Assembly: GCF_000466485.1 (NCBI RefSeq)
Contig: NZ_KE993024.1
Span: 1-53,548 of the forward strand
Direction of reading: 5' to 3'
DNA from: [Clostridium] symbiosum ATCC 14940
Lineage (GTDB): Bacteria; Bacillota; Clostridia; Lachnospirales; Lachnospiraceae
Length of the DNA stretch: 53,548 nt
Shown: positions 1 to 9,002 of the stretch, piece after piece
Numbering within the stretch: the stretch's first letter is position 1
Layout of the letters: the number at the start of each line of letters is the position of its first letter
The notes under the pieces: model-generated
Databases searched by the model: none
Seen by the model: the letters and a program-made list of their open reading frames with translations, nothing else
Told to the model about the DNA's origin: nothing
Position numbers and translations under genes: made by a program

Positions 1-30
1 GGCGGCGTCCTCACCTGCTTAACTAAATCT
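1..30 (-). repeat. Terminal copy of the GGTGAGGACGC dispersed repeat
   Basis: The first 30 bases are the exact reverse complement of the last 30 bases of the window. On the minus strand the copy reads GATTTAGTTAAGCAG then GTGAGGACGCCGCC. Related copies lie at 25347-25373 and 45132-45159 (same strand) and 44898-44924 (opposite strand). It sits just past the terminator of the ThDP gene. Confidence 0.8.
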
Positions 31-39
31 CTACATAAA

Positions 40-82
40 ATAGAAAACGGGCAAAGCCATCCCAGCTTTACCCATTTTCTAT
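40..82 (-). terminator. Terminator of the ThDP-enzyme gene
   Basis: A hairpin with ATAGAAAA/TTTTCTAT outer arms and an inner GGGCAAAGC/GCTTTACCC stem lies 37 bases past the stop codon. On the minus strand it is followed by TTTTATG. The inner GGGCAAAGCCAT recurs in the terminator at 35023-35064. Confidence 0.8.
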
Positions 83-118
83 TACATTATTATGAACTGA
101 AAATCATCTCACTGCCAA

Positions 119-1954
119 TTACTTTGCATTATGCGATTTCGCATGGCTTGGCGCCACGAATCTTCCATTCTCATCTTTAACAAGTTTACCCTCTTTAACA
201 AGATTATTCGGGCTGAAGATATCGTTGATATTCCAGCATCCTGGTGTAGGAACAACGATGTTTTCCATCGGTGCTTCCACGAGGAACGGTCTTCCCGCCT
301 TATTGGCCTCGATTGCCCTCTCCAGAGCCGGTTTGAATTCATCGGCGGACTCAACACAGACAGACTCAACACCGTAAGCTTTGGCCACATCTGCCCAGCG
401 TGGTGTGTAGCTCTCGCCTTCCGGCGTAAGGAATACGGTACCGAACTTTGTCTGGTAATTTGCATTTTCAAGTCCGGCAATTGTACCGAACGCAGAGTTG
501 TTCATAACAACCCATGTGCAGGCGATTCCCTGCTCTACCGCCGTCGCAAGGCAGGTCGGGTTAACGCCGAAGCCGCCGTCGCCTGTGAGAGTAAGGCAGA
601 TCTTGTCAGGAGCCGCAACCTTGCCGCCCAGTACGGCTGACGCGCCGAAGCCCATGGTAGCCAGACCGGATGAATGGTGGATCGTTCCCGGAAGCGTGAT
701 GTCGAACTGCTGCGCAACACCGTTCTTATTCCAGCCTACATCGGTGAAGATTACCGCATCCTCCGGAATAACTTCCTTGACATCTTTTAAGATACGCTGA
801 GGTGTCATCGGGAAACGGTTGTCATTGGATATGTCAACATTGGTTGCTTTGAAAGCTTCTTTTGCTTTTGCAATCTCTGCTCTTAATTCAGGGTTCTTCT
901 TTCCTTCCGGACAAATCTTTTTGACCTCTTCGAGAATCTGTGCAAGACCAATCTTCAGGTCGCCGATAGCGCCGATCTCAACCGGATAGTTACGGCCGAT
1001 TTCCATTGGATCAATGTCAATCTGCAAGAACGTGGTGTGAGCCGGATCGAATGTTACTCCAGGGTACCAGCTGGAACTGTCTGCCTCTGCAAAACGTGTT
1101 CCGAGTCCAAGGATTACATCGGCTTTTGTCGTAATTGAATGTGTAAATTCAAGTCCCCAGAAACCGGTCTGTCCAATCATCAGCGGATGGCGGTCGGAAA
1201 GGCATCCCTGTCCCATCAGTGTACGGGAAACCGGAATATCAAGGAATTCTGCAAGCGCTGCAAGCTCTTCGGATGCCTGGGAAAGCAGGATACCTCCGCC
1301 GGCGTGAAGCACCGGGTTCTCAGCCTCAACCAGTTTCTTTGCGATTGCCTTGGCGGCAGCCGGATCCAGCGCCGGACGCATGGTCAGATGGCTGTCTTTG
1401 TAGGTACGATCCCACAGATAATCTTCCATCTCACGTGAGAACATATCCATCGGCATGTCAATCAGGACAGGTCCCGGACGGCCGGACTCGGCAAGTCGGA
1501 ATGCCTTATCCATGATGTCGGGAAGGGCCTCCACATCGTCCACGCGCCATGCTCTTTTTACAACCGGCTCAAGCATTTTATACTGTGTCGCATCACCGTG
1601 CATGTTTACTTCCTGATGAGGATGGCGGCCATAATAATAGCTGGGAACATCACCTGCAATAACAACCATGGGAATGGAATCAAACGCGGCATTGGCAACT
1701 CCTGTCAGTACGTTTGTAAGTCCAGGCCCCAGATGGCACATAACAACAGACGCTTTATGCGTGATTCGTGCATATCCGTCGGCTGCGGTTGATGCCACTG
1801 CCTCGTGACGGTTGGAAATGTATTTAACTTTTTCGCTGCGGGACAAAGCGTCCAGCATACCGATTACTGTATGTCCGCAAAGGCCGAATACATATTTGAC
1901 GTCGCGGCGTTCAAGGTAATCTACCATTAATTCAGAAACCAGCTTCTTACTCAT
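119..1954 (-). CDS. ThDP-dependent enzyme, acetolactate-synthase superfamily
   Basis: A 611-residue thiamine-diphosphate enzyme of the acetolactate synthase / glyoxylate carboligase / cyclic-dione hydrolase superfamily. Visible are the N-terminal PYR domain with the catalytic Glu in RHEA (near residue 50), the central domain with GLGTRFAEADSS, and a C-terminal PP domain with a GDGGFG...NN cofactor motif near residue 460. The ATG has a strong GGAGGAAG site. No small regulatory subunit follows, which argues against biosynthetic acetolactate synthase. It is the last gene of the minus-strand island after the LysR gene and is followed by a clear terminator. By analogy with IolD and cyclohexane-1,2-dione hydrolase it could open a ring or cleave a 2-keto acid. 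The substrate is inference; the fold and cofactor are secure. Confidence 0.85.
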   Translation of the reverse strand: MSKKLVSELMVDYLERRDVKYVFGLCGHTVIGMLDALSRSEKVKYISNRHEAVASTAADGYARITHKASVVMCHLGPGLTNVLTGVANAAFDSIPMVVIAGDVPSYYYGRHPHQEVNMHGDATQYKMLEPVVKRAWRVDDVEALPDIMDKAFRLAESGRPGPVLIDMPMDMFSREMEDYLWDRTYKDSHLTMRPALDPAAAKAIAKKLVEAENPVLHAGGGILLSQASEELAALAEFLDIPVSRTLMGQGCLSDRHPLMIGQTGFWGLEFTHSITTKADVILGLGTRFAEADSSSWYPGVTFDPAHTTFLQIDIDPMEIGRNYPVEIGAIGDLKIGLAQILEEVKKICPEGKKNPELRAEIAKAKEAFKATNVDISNDNRFPMTPQRILKDVKEVIPEDAVIFTDVGWNKNGVAQQFDITLPGTIHHSSGLATMGFGASAVLGGKVAAPDKICLTLTGDGGFGVNPTCLATAVEQGIACTWVVMNNSAFGTIAGLENANYQTKFGTVFLTPEGESYTPRWADVAKAYGVESVCVESADEFKPALERAIEANKAGRPFLVEAPMENIVVPTPGCWNINDIFSPNNLVKEGKLVKDENGRFVAPSHAKSHNAK

Positions 1955-2021
1955 AGTTCTTCCTCCATTATCAATCTTTCTTATATATTTATTTTTATTT
2001 TACTGTTCAAGTACCATCCGT

Positions 2022-2050
2022 GTAACAGTTCACGCTGTCTGAACTGTCAC
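2022..2050. repeat. Hairpin made of TIR-like GTTCA arms
   Basis: The sequence GTAACAGTTCA-cgctgtc-TGAACTGTCAC forms an inverted repeat with one mismatch between the LysR and ThDP genes. The arms resemble the ends of the 163-bp repeat (GTTACTGTTCA). It could be a decayed element or a weak terminator; no T-run follows directly. Confidence 0.4.
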
Positions 2051-2079
2051 CCATCTACAAATATAACAGCTCTTTCCGG

Positions 2080-2991
2080 TTACATCAGGCCATGGTGTTC
2101 CATGTATTGGTCGAACACCTCTCCGCTGCGGATGACATAATCACGGAAATACTTTGCTGCCGGAGGGATATACCGCTCCTTATTCCACTGCAGATACAGC
2201 TTACGCTGGGGAATATCATTGGCAATAGGGAGAATCTGCGTATTATATGGCGCCCCGGAAAGTGGATATGGTACAATAGCCACCCCCCGTCTGGCTGCAA
2301 CCATTCCATGAATAATCTGGTCGCTCAATGTCTCCATAACCATATTCGGCCTGACTCCCAGCTCTTTAAAAAGCTCATCCAGCTGACTTCTCAGCTGTCC
2401 GCTGGGGTCAAATGCAATATAGTTTTCGCCGTCAAGCTCTTTTAAGTCCACACACCCTTTACCTGCCAGCCGGTGGCCTTCCGGCACCAGCAGCACCAGG
2501 CGGTGTGTTCCTATATAGGCCGCCTCTATCTGCGGATGCTCCAATTTTGTTGACAATATCAAATCAACCGCACCGTCAAGCAGCATGTTGTAAATTGCTT
2601 TCCATCCTTCCTGGCTGTACTGAAACTGTACACCCAGACGGTTGGTCTCAGATTGATAGCGCACCATGAGATCCGGTGCAAATTGTGCCATTGACGGAAA
2701 CCCTGCCAGGGAAATGATTCCCTCGTTCGGGTCGATATACCCTTTTAAAGTAGTAATGCCGTCCTCCAGTGAATTTATTGTCCTAATAACATATGGCTGG
2801 AATATTTCACCATATTTTGTCAATTTAATGTTGCGCCCCTGACGTTCAAAGAGCTGAACCCCCAATTCATTTTCCAGTTCTTTGATGGCATGGCTCAGGT
2901 TCGACTGACTTACATGCAGCTTTTCTGCTGCCCTGGTATAATGTTCAAGTTCTGCAATTGTGTTAAAATAGTACAGCCACTGCAAATTCAT
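2080..2991 (-). CDS. LysR-family regulator of the TRAP island
   Basis: A 303-residue LysR-type regulator. The winged helix-turn-helix is at residues 1-60 (LHVSQSNLSHAIKELENELGVQLFERQGRNIKLTKYG) [shown in full frame at positions 2991-2812], followed by a two-lobed substrate-binding effector domain. The ATG is preceded by GGAGGAGGA. It lies inside the minus-strand run between the EamA exporter and the ThDP gene, so it is probably the local regulator, sensing a small organic acid of the imported pathway. The target site may be one of the dyads in the 9003-9356 divergent region. The ligand cannot be read from the sequence. Confidence 0.9.
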   Translation of the reverse strand: MNLQWLYYFNTIAELEHYTRAAEKLHVSQSNLSHAIKELENELGVQLFERQGRNIKLTKYGEIFQPYVIRTINSLEDGITTLKGYIDPNEGIISLAGFPSMAQFAPDLMVRYQSETNRLGVQFQYSQEGWKAIYNMLLDGAVDLILSTKLEHPQIEAAYIGTHRLVLLVPEGHRLAGKGCVDLKELDGENYIAFDPSGQLRSQLDELFKELGVRPNMVMETLSDQIIHGMVAARRGVAIVPYPLSGAPYNTQILPIANDIPQRKLYLQWNKERYIPPAAKYFRDYVIRSGEVFDQYMEHHGLM

Positions 2992-3072
2992 ATGTAATCC
3001 TCCTCCAGGTTTTAAATGCGGTAAATTTTCCCTTCACTATTATCTATTAGTTCTCAGGAAACCGCAACCTGT

Positions 3073-3984
3073 TTAGACGTTGGAGGATTCTTTTGCCGTC
3101 AGCGCCTTATCCATTTGGCGCGCCTCCCATGTATTAAGAACCACGTCAAGAGAAATCAGCATCAATCCGATGAAAAATGCAGGGGTAAAGGTTTCTCCCA
3201 AAAGCCAGGCTCCTAAAAGAGCTGCAAAAGCAGGCTGTAATGGGTAAAACAGGGAACAGGTGCTGGCAGGCAGCATGGACAGACATTTTGTCCAGGTATA
3301 CTGCGCCACACCGGAGCCCGCAAATCCAAGATACAGGATTATTGCCACTCCAAGCGGAGTAATCGTAACCGGCCGGGTACAAACAGTCACTATACCTACC
3401 GGTATATGAAAAATCAAGCTGATGGCCATACTGTAGGTGGTCACCAGTACTGCCGGATACTTTGCCGTCAGCCTGCGCATATATACGGAAGCTGCCGCAA
3501 AGGACACGACTCCTACCAGAACTACCGCAATTCCCATCGTCTCTCCCTGGGTGGAAGCGCCGCTGGTGATGACAATAGTCCCCGCCAGTGCCAGTACAAG
3601 GCAGAGGCATTTTACCGGGGTGATTTTCTCCTTGAGGATAATAGCCGCAAGAATAGTCACCGCTACCGGTGTCATGGCATTAATCAGGGCTGCCATAGAG
3701 GCTCCCGTCAGTGCTATGCCAAGCTGAATCATCTGAACCGTCAGGAAATAGCCGAGCGCGCCTACAAGAAAGAAGTACTTCCTGTCCTTCCTGTCTATCT
3801 TTGTTTTCAGGTGCTTACGCGACATGAAATATAAAGGAATCATCGCAGTCACGCACCGCAGGCATGCCACCAGAGAAGCCGGTACATCGTCCGAAATCAT
3901 TTTTCCGGTAACATAGATACTGCCCCAGATAAAGAAGGTAAAAAAAAGTAATGCAAACGCAAGTTTTTGGTTGCTGCGCGCCAT
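3073..3984 (-). CDS. EamA/DMT-family transporter
   Basis: A ten-helix drug/metabolite transporter of about 303 residues made of two EamA halves. The first begins FALLFFTFFIWGS; the second follows the ITSGAS loop near the middle. I chose the ATG at 3984 rather than the upstream one at 4002, because AGGAGG sits five bases before it. These proteins export amino acids, nucleosides or organic acids. Its place between the TRAP binding-protein gene and the LysR gene suggests it handles a pathway substrate, product or toxic intermediate. The C-terminus is short and charged (ALTAKESSNV). Confidence 0.85.
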   Translation of the reverse strand: MARSNQKLAFALLFFTFFIWGSIYVTGKMISDDVPASLVACLRCVTAMIPLYFMSRKHLKTKIDRKDRKYFFLVGALGYFLTVQMIQLGIALTGASMAALINAMTPVAVTILAAIILKEKITPVKCLCLVLALAGTIVITSGASTQGETMGIAVVLVGVVSFAAASVYMRRLTAKYPAVLVTTYSMAISLIFHIPVGIVTVCTRPVTITPLGVAIILYLGFAGSGVAQYTWTKCLSMLPASTCSLFYPLQPAFAALLGAWLLGETFTPAFFIGLMLISLDVVLNTWEARQMDKALTAKESSNV

Positions 3985-4142
3985 ATCTGCCTCCTGATTC
4001 ATGCAGCGGAAACCATATTCTGTTGTCCGCCGCTGTCAGTGAACGGATATTCCCGGACGGCGGCCGTTTAACCGCCGTTCCGGCAAAAATCCATTTATTG
4101 CTGCTTTATAATACTGTTCCGGTCGGTTTCTGATATCCGGAT

Positions 4143-5270
4143 TTACTTTGATGCGCTTTCCAGAGCTTCCTGCAGAGTTGTTCCAAGGCCGTTTACCTGG
4201 CTGTCGATATCCGAATACAGCTTTTTAACTGTGTCAAGATTAAGAATCTCATCATAGAATGCATTGTCATACTCAATAAGAGTCATGCCTTTATCTACAA
4301 GAGTCTGCTTATTCTGCTCATCGATCTCGGAAAGCTGCGGGCGAAGCTCTGCCAATGCTTCGGTAACTGCCTGATTCAGAGCTGCCTGGTAAGCCGGGTC
4401 AAGGGAATCATATGCTTCTTTGTTGATTGTCATCTGGTTTGCATACAGAATATGGTTCGTGCAGGCAAGTACTTTCTGAACCTCGTTCAGGTTAGCGCCT
4501 ACGCAGGTATCCGCGGCATTCTCCTGTGCGTCGATCGTGCCGCTCTGCAGTGCGAAGTAAACCTCGGACCATGCAAGAGGTGTCGGCTCGGCTCCGATAG
4601 CTGTCCAGAATGCCATATGGTTGCTGTTGTTCATTGTACGAATCTGAAGAGCCTTGAAATCCGCAAGCGTATTCAGTTCTTTGTTGGCTGTTGTCAAACG
4701 GTATGTAGCGTTCTGAAGAATGCCGAGGTAGTGGAAACCTGCAGCCTCAAAAGCTGATGAAAGCTCGGTGTGGAACGCAGAATCTCCATTTAAAACACCG
4801 TCAATCGTATCACCGTCATACTTCGAAAAAACCATAGGAAGATCGAATACGGCTGCCTCCGGAACGAACGATACGAGCGGAGCTGTCTGGCATACTACAA
4901 TCTGGATATCGTTTGACTGCATCTGGCGAAGAATATCACCGTCGTCACCCAGTTCGCTGTTTGGATGATAATCAATTGTCAGCTTGCCTCCGGTAATCTC
5001 ATCTACCTTAGCTGCTACCAGCTCACCGAAGAGCTGTCCCGCAGCGCCTTTACTTGTGTTGTCGGCTCCAATCAGTTCCACATCATCAAGTCCTTCAAAG
5101 CTGCTTGTATCGACATCGGCCGACGCCCCGCCTTCGGCTTCACTGCCCTCTGCTGCCGGTGCCTGAGTTGGCGCTGTTGTTGTTCCTGTGCTGCTGCCTC
5201 CGCAGGCTGACAGTGATGCTGCCATTGCCGCCGCCATAAATAATGCTGCTGCTTTCTTCATTTTTCTCAT
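4143..5270 (-). CDS. dctP: TRAP transporter substrate-binding lipoprotein DctP
   Basis: A 375-residue extracytoplasmic solute receptor. The N-terminus is a lipoprotein signal (MRKMKKAAALF...) with lipobox LSAC at about residues 20-23, followed by a Thr/Ala/Glu-rich tether to about residue 50. The DctP fold follows, including LQIRTMNN, the usual ligand-contact segment with its conserved Arg for a carboxylate, and EVYFALQSGTIDAQEN. It captures an acidic solute and hands it to the DctQM membrane complex. It is last of the three TRAP genes, 151 bases behind dctM. That gap could allow separate control of receptor level. The strong site AAAGGAGGAGT fixes the start. Confidence 0.93.
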   Translation of the reverse strand: MRKMKKAAALFMAAAMAASLSACGGSSTGTTTAPTQAPAAEGSEAEGGASADVDTSSFEGLDDVELIGADNTSKGAAGQLFGELVAAKVDEITGGKLTIDYHPNSELGDDGDILRQMQSNDIQIVVCQTAPLVSFVPEAAVFDLPMVFSKYDGDTIDGVLNGDSAFHTELSSAFEAAGFHYLGILQNATYRLTTANKELNTLADFKALQIRTMNNSNHMAFWTAIGAEPTPLAWSEVYFALQSGTIDAQENAADTCVGANLNEVQKVLACTNHILYANQMTINKEAYDSLDPAYQAALNQAVTEALAELRPQLSEIDEQNKQTLVDKGMTLIEYDNAFYDEILNLDTVKKLYSDIDSQVNGLGTTLQEALESASK

Positions 5271-5365
5271 TAAAATACTCCTCCTTTAAATTGTTTAATA
5301 TTTACTTTAGTTACTATTGTTTTATAAAGCTATACTGTAAACAGTAGCTGTAAAACTCCCCCGTC

Positions 5366-5412
5366 AAACGGTAACCTGCACGCTCCGCGCACATGTCACC
5401 GCCTTCAATCCA
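5366..5412. repeat. Terminator-associated repeat, copy 1
   Basis: The plus strand reads AACGGTAACCTGCACGCTC, then CACCGCCTTCAATC, directly before a small hairpin. The same blocks recur at 10370-10400 and, in part, at 13229-13246, each time beside a terminator hairpin. Confidence 0.5.
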
Positions 5413-5436
5413 AATCTGCTTTTATTTAAGCAGATT
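5413..5436 (-). terminator. Small hairpin at the dctM stop
   Basis: AATCTGCTT/AAGCAGATT arms with a short AT loop overlap the dctM stop codon. There is no long T-run, so it may act as an RNA-stability element between dctM and dctP rather than a full terminator. Confidence 0.35.
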
Positions 5437-6720
5437 CGGCAGGAATGTGGAGAACCACGGTACATAAGTGATAATAACTAATGCTACCAGGAAAGCTATC
5501 ATAAAAGGAACGGCTTTCCTTGCCACAGACATCGGAGGCTCTTCTGCGATATTTCCGGCCACAAACAAATCCAGTCCAAAAGGCGGAGTTGCAAGACCAA
5601 TGGAAAGACAGCAAACCAGAACTACACCGAAGTGTACCGGGTCTACACCCAGAGCCTGAACGGCCGGGAGAAGCACCGGAGCCAGGATGATAATGGCTGG
5701 GCCTGTATCCATGACCATACCGAGAATCAGGAAGATGATTGCCAGTACGGTAAGTACCACGACACCGGAATGGAAGTTGCCGAGGATAAAGTTCTCAACA
5801 ATCTTTGTTGCCTTTGTAAGGGACAGTACACGGCCGAAGGCAGTTGCAAACGCAAGCACGAAGGCGAGGCCGCCGTATGTTTTTACCGACTCACAGAGGA
5901 ACGGAATCAGTTCGTTTACCTTGATCGATTTGTAAATGAACAGGGAAACGATAATTGCATAAAAGACGGAAAGTGTTGCCGCCTCGGTAGGTGTAACAAA
6001 GCCTGTGTAGATACCGCCAAGAACGATTACCGGACACAGAAGAGCCCAGAAGCTGTCTAAAAACAGTTTTAAAAATCCGGCAGAGCGAAGCTCTTTCATT
6101 CTGGCATTAATTAAATCGCGGTCCTCTCCGTGGCGTACACAGTAATATACCGCATATACCATCAGGAACAAACCAATCAGGATACCGGGGAATACTCCGC
6201 CAAGGAACAGGTCTCCTGTGGAAACGCCGGTTGCCAGTGAATACAGCACGAATGGAATGGACGGCGGGATGATAACTCCAAGACCTCCGGCTACTGCAAT
6301 CAGGCCGGCACTCCATTTCTTCTCATATCCCAGGTCGGTAAGGAAAGGAACACACATGGAACCAACCGCTGCGGTTGTCGCAGGACCGGAACCGGAGATA
6401 GCGCCATAGAACAGACATGTCAGGATTACCGCACAGGGAAGTCCACCCGGCATTCTTCCGGCAAAATAAGAGAAAAAGTTAAACAGTTTTTTGGAAATTC
6501 CACCCTTTGCCATGATAACGCCGCCCAGAATGAAAAGCGGTACGGCCAAAATCGGTGTGGAGTTGGCACCTGAAAAGGTGTTATTTAAAAGCTGGACAAC
6601 GGAACCGCCTTTTCCCATTAAGAAAATCGGAGCTATCGAACCCAGAATCATGCTGACGCCAATCGGTATGGATACCGCTATTGCAATCAGGAAAACTACA
6701 AATACCAATAATGCAGGCAT
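5422..6720 (-). CDS. dctM: TRAP transporter large permease DctM
   Basis: A 432-residue membrane protein of the DctM family with about twelve hydrophobic segments and the typical N-terminus (ALLVFVVFLIAIAVSIPIG). The conserved glycine-rich helix AISGSGPATTAAVGS and GLGVIIPPSIPFVLY are present. It is the Na+-coupled transport subunit that works with DctQ and the DctP receptor. Its ATG overlaps the dctQ stop by one base (TAATG), so the two are translationally coupled, as usual for TRAP operons. Confidence 0.95.
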   Translation of the reverse strand: MPALLVFVVFLIAIAVSIPIGVSMILGSIAPIFLMGKGGSVVQLLNNTFSGANSTPILAVPLFILGGVIMAKGGISKKLFNFFSYFAGRMPGGLPCAVILTCLFYGAISGSGPATTAAVGSMCVPFLTDLGYEKKWSAGLIAVAGGLGVIIPPSIPFVLYSLATGVSTGDLFLGGVFPGILIGLFLMVYAVYYCVRHGEDRDLINARMKELRSAGFLKLFLDSFWALLCPVIVLGGIYTGFVTPTEAATLSVFYAIIVSLFIYKSIKVNELIPFLCESVKTYGGLAFVLAFATAFGRVLSLTKATKIVENFILGNFHSGVVVLTVLAIIFLILGMVMDTGPAIIILAPVLLPAVQALGVDPVHFGVVLVCCLSIGLATPPFGLDLFVAGNIAEEPPMSVARKAVPFMIAFLVALVIITYVPWFSTFLPNLLK

Positions 6721-7277
6721 TATTCTTCTCCTCCTTTCGCCAGGGCAGCTTCTTCTGCTGCGTCTCTCATCGTCTGTTCAATCGTTGTTAATTCTTTTTC
6801 ATTAAAATGTGTAACGTGGATGTACATCTGCTGTAATCCGCGGAGTACCGCAAGAACAAATCCAATCAGCATCACGCTGTACACAATCCACATAGGCCAC
6901 AGCATAGCCGGTGAAGCCTCACCGCTGGCCTGAATGCCGCCTACCACTGCTACGGAATGATAAGCCAGAAGACCCATACATGCCGTTGTCACAATATCCA
7001 CCAGGATGTTGACTGTCTTACGCACTGCGTTAGGCAGCATATCCAGAAGAACGCCTACACGAAGCATATTTCCCATTCTGATTGTATATGGAAGAGAAAG
7101 AAACACACTCCAAATCCAACAGAAACGGCAGAACTCCTCTGCCCAGGTCAGAGACGGTATCCACGGAATTTTGCGGATAATTACCTGAAGCAGACTGACA
7201 CAGGCGATTACTACGAGAAGGATAACCAACAGGAATTCTTCCATGTGTTCATCCAACCATTTGACTACTTTCATCAT
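6720..7277 (-). CDS. dctQ: TRAP transporter small permease DctQ
   Basis: A 185-residue protein with four predicted helices, the normal length for DctQ. The family signature around TWAEEFCRFCWIWSVFLS is present in the second helix region. It forms the membrane complex with DctM and is the first TRAP gene of the operon. It lies 30 bases after the dehydrogenase gene, so import and oxidation are probably co-transcribed. The charged C-terminus (EEAALAKGGEE) carries the ribosome site for dctM. Confidence 0.92.
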   Translation of the reverse strand: MMKVVKWLDEHMEEFLLVILLVVIACVSLLQVIIRKIPWIPSLTWAEEFCRFCWIWSVFLSLPYTIRMGNMLRVGVLLDMLPNAVRKTVNILVDIVTTACMGLLAYHSVAVVGGIQASGEASPAMLWPMWIVYSVMLIGFVLAVLRGLQQMYIHVTHFNEKELTTIEQTMRDAAEEAALAKGGEE

Positions 7278-7307
7278 ATACCTCCTTTTTTATAACCCCT
7301 TATAAAA

Positions 7308-8171
7308 TCAAGCTTTACTTTCGGCTACGATTTTTAAAAGTTCCTGACGCATTACCTCTACCGGAGCTTTCTGTCCCGTCCAGAGTTCAATCTGGGCAGC
7401 CCCCTGATATAACGACATTCCCAGACCGTTCAGGATCCGGCAGCCTTTTTCCTCGGCATCCAGAAGGAACTGAGTCTTGGCAGGATTGTAGCATGCATCG
7501 AAATAAAACTGGCTCGGTTTGATATATTCCTTTGGCAGAAGGCTCTGGCCAATCGTGGAACCCATTCCCACGCCACTGGCATTCAGCACGACATCACAGG
7601 CAGCCAGTTTTGAAAAATCTCCTAATGGAACAAATTCAGCTATCGGAGCAAATTTCTCATTTATATCACCGACAAGCGATATTGCACATTCCTCATATGC
7701 ATCCGTTATGTAAATCTTGCGCGCTCCATGGTAAGCAAGAATGGAACACATGGCACGGCCTGCGCCGCCTCCCCCGAAACAGAAGAATACGCATTCGTTA
7801 ACCTTGATGCCTCCCTCTTCCGTCAGGGATGTGTAGAAACCAACTCCGTCCGTGTTATAACCTACCAGCTTTCCCTCCGGCGTCTTTACCACCGTATTGC
7901 TGGAACCCATCTTCTCGCATAAAGGATCCAGTTCATCCAGGTACTCAAGTACTTTGACTTTATTCGGCTTTGTCACTGCGCATCCGGCAAAATTCATATA
8001 CCGGAGGCTGTTAACCACTTCTCCCAGATGTTCATTATCAATCTCAGTATAGAAATAGCACATATTCAGTCCGGCAGATTCATAGGCTTTATTCTGCATT
8101 CTGGCTGCGAAGGACTGACTCAGCGGTGTGCCCAGCAAGGTGATCATCTTTGTGTTGATATCAATATTCAT
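7308..8171 (-). CDS. Shikimate/quinate dehydrogenase-like protein (YdiB type)
   Basis: A 287-residue AroE-superfamily NAD(P)-dependent dehydrogenase. The N-terminal half resembles E. coli YdiB (MQNKA, KPNK, EYLDELDP). Conserved catalytic Lys71 and Asp108 (GYNTDG), Asn92, the nucleotide loop GGGGAGRA and the C-terminal Gln in LYQGAAQ are all present. The substrate-binding Ser pair of the HSxSP motif is altered to SQSFAA: Ser20 is kept but the second Ser is Ala22 and the His is Gln19. Its place in a TRAP operon also suggests catabolism of a shikimate- or quinate-like hydroxy acid rather than aromatic biosynthesis. It lies between the isomerase gene and dctQ. Confidence 0.8.
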   Translation of the reverse strand: MNIDINTKMITLLGTPLSQSFAARMQNKAYESAGLNMCYFYTEIDNEHLGEVVNSLRYMNFAGCAVTKPNKVKVLEYLDELDPLCEKMGSSNTVVKTPEGKLVGYNTDGVGFYTSLTEEGGIKVNECVFFCFGGGGAGRAMCSILAYHGARKIYITDAYEECAISLVGDINEKFAPIAEFVPLGDFSKLAACDVVLNASGVGMGSTIGQSLLPKEYIKPSQFYFDACYNPAKTQFLLDAEEKGCRILNGLGMSLYQGAAQIELWTGQKAPVEVMRQELLKIVAESKA

Positions 8172-8195
8172 AAGCTTCCCTCTTTCTTATTTCTG

Positions 8196-9002
8196 TTATA
8201 ATCCGATTCTCTTGAATACGGCCTTTGCATGGTCCAGACACCGTTTTGCATGACCTGCGCCGCCGTATTCGGCTATGTATTTCGTATTGGGAAGTTCGAT
8301 GGAACAGGTGTTGGCCGGCAGAGCCTTTAAGAGATCCTCCAGAGCCGCAACTCCCTCACCGCAGTATTCACGGCCTTCACGGACAATCTGGGCAATTTCC
8401 ATTCCCTGCGTATCTTTCGGACAGTCGCAAAGGTGGATTACGCCAAAGCGCTCCGGGTCAAGTCCCTTAATCTTCTCTCCTGTGACGTTATCCCAGTGAC
8501 AGTATATCATATCCATAAGGAGTTTAAGGTTCGGCGCATTCACTTTATCCTGAATCGCAATCGTCTCATCTAATGTGGTCAGCCCTGAAACAATCGGGAA
8601 CTCCAGGTTGACAGTCAGTCCGAACTCCCTCGCCTGCTCACAGATGCTGCCGTACTGCTCTGCTGCAAAAGAATGATCCTTTGTCCAAACACTGGAAAGA
8701 ACATCGGTCGCTCCCAGTTCTGCACCGCACTCAAATGCCTTTCTGTAATCACCTGGAAGATCTTCGCGGACCCGCACAAGCTCAATGTCGAACAGCTTCA
8801 TGCCGGAGTCCTTAAGGGCTTTTTTGATATTCTTAAACAGCTCCGGGTCTTTTTCCAGACAAGTCTGAGGTTCTCCGGGCAGCCCCATCGGAATAGTACG
8901 AAGACTTACATAGTCATAACCAGCCTCTGCGGCAATCCGAATCTGATCAAACGGATTCACTCCCGGAATTGTGAGATAGGCCAGGGAAAACTTTCTTTCC
9001 AT
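8196..9002 (-). CDS. TIM-barrel sugar isomerase/dehydratase-like protein
   Basis: A 268-residue protein of the xylose-isomerase-like TIM-barrel (AP-endonuclease 2) superfamily, which includes sugar-phosphate epimerases, IolE dehydratases and 3-dehydroshikimate dehydratases. Metal-ligand candidates at strand ends are Glu in NLEFPIV, Asp/His in LLMDMIYCHWD, His in GVIHLCD and Glu in CSIELPN. It is the first gene of the minus-strand operon, with GGAGGAA before the ATG. Next to a YdiB-like dehydrogenase, a dehydratase on a dehydroshikimate-type intermediate is the most economical guess, but an epimerase role fits the sequence as well. Confidence 0.75.
   Translation of the reverse strand: MERKFSLAYLTIPGVNPFDQIRIAAEAGYDYVSLRTIPMGLPGEPQTCLEKDPELFKNIKKALKDSGMKLFDIELVRVREDLPGDYRKAFECGAELGATDVLSSVWTKDHSFAAEQYGSICEQAREFGLTVNLEFPIVSGLTTLDETIAIQDKVNAPNLKLLMDMIYCHWDNVTGEKIKGLDPERFGVIHLCDCPKDTQGMEIAQIVREGREYCGEGVAALEDLLKALPANTCSIELPNTKYIAEYGGAGHAKRCLDHAKAVFKRIGL

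Noticed and set aside
119-1954. Biosynthetic acetolactate synthase (ilvB)
   Set aside because: No ilvN or other branched-chain genes nearby; the TRAP island context favours catabolism.
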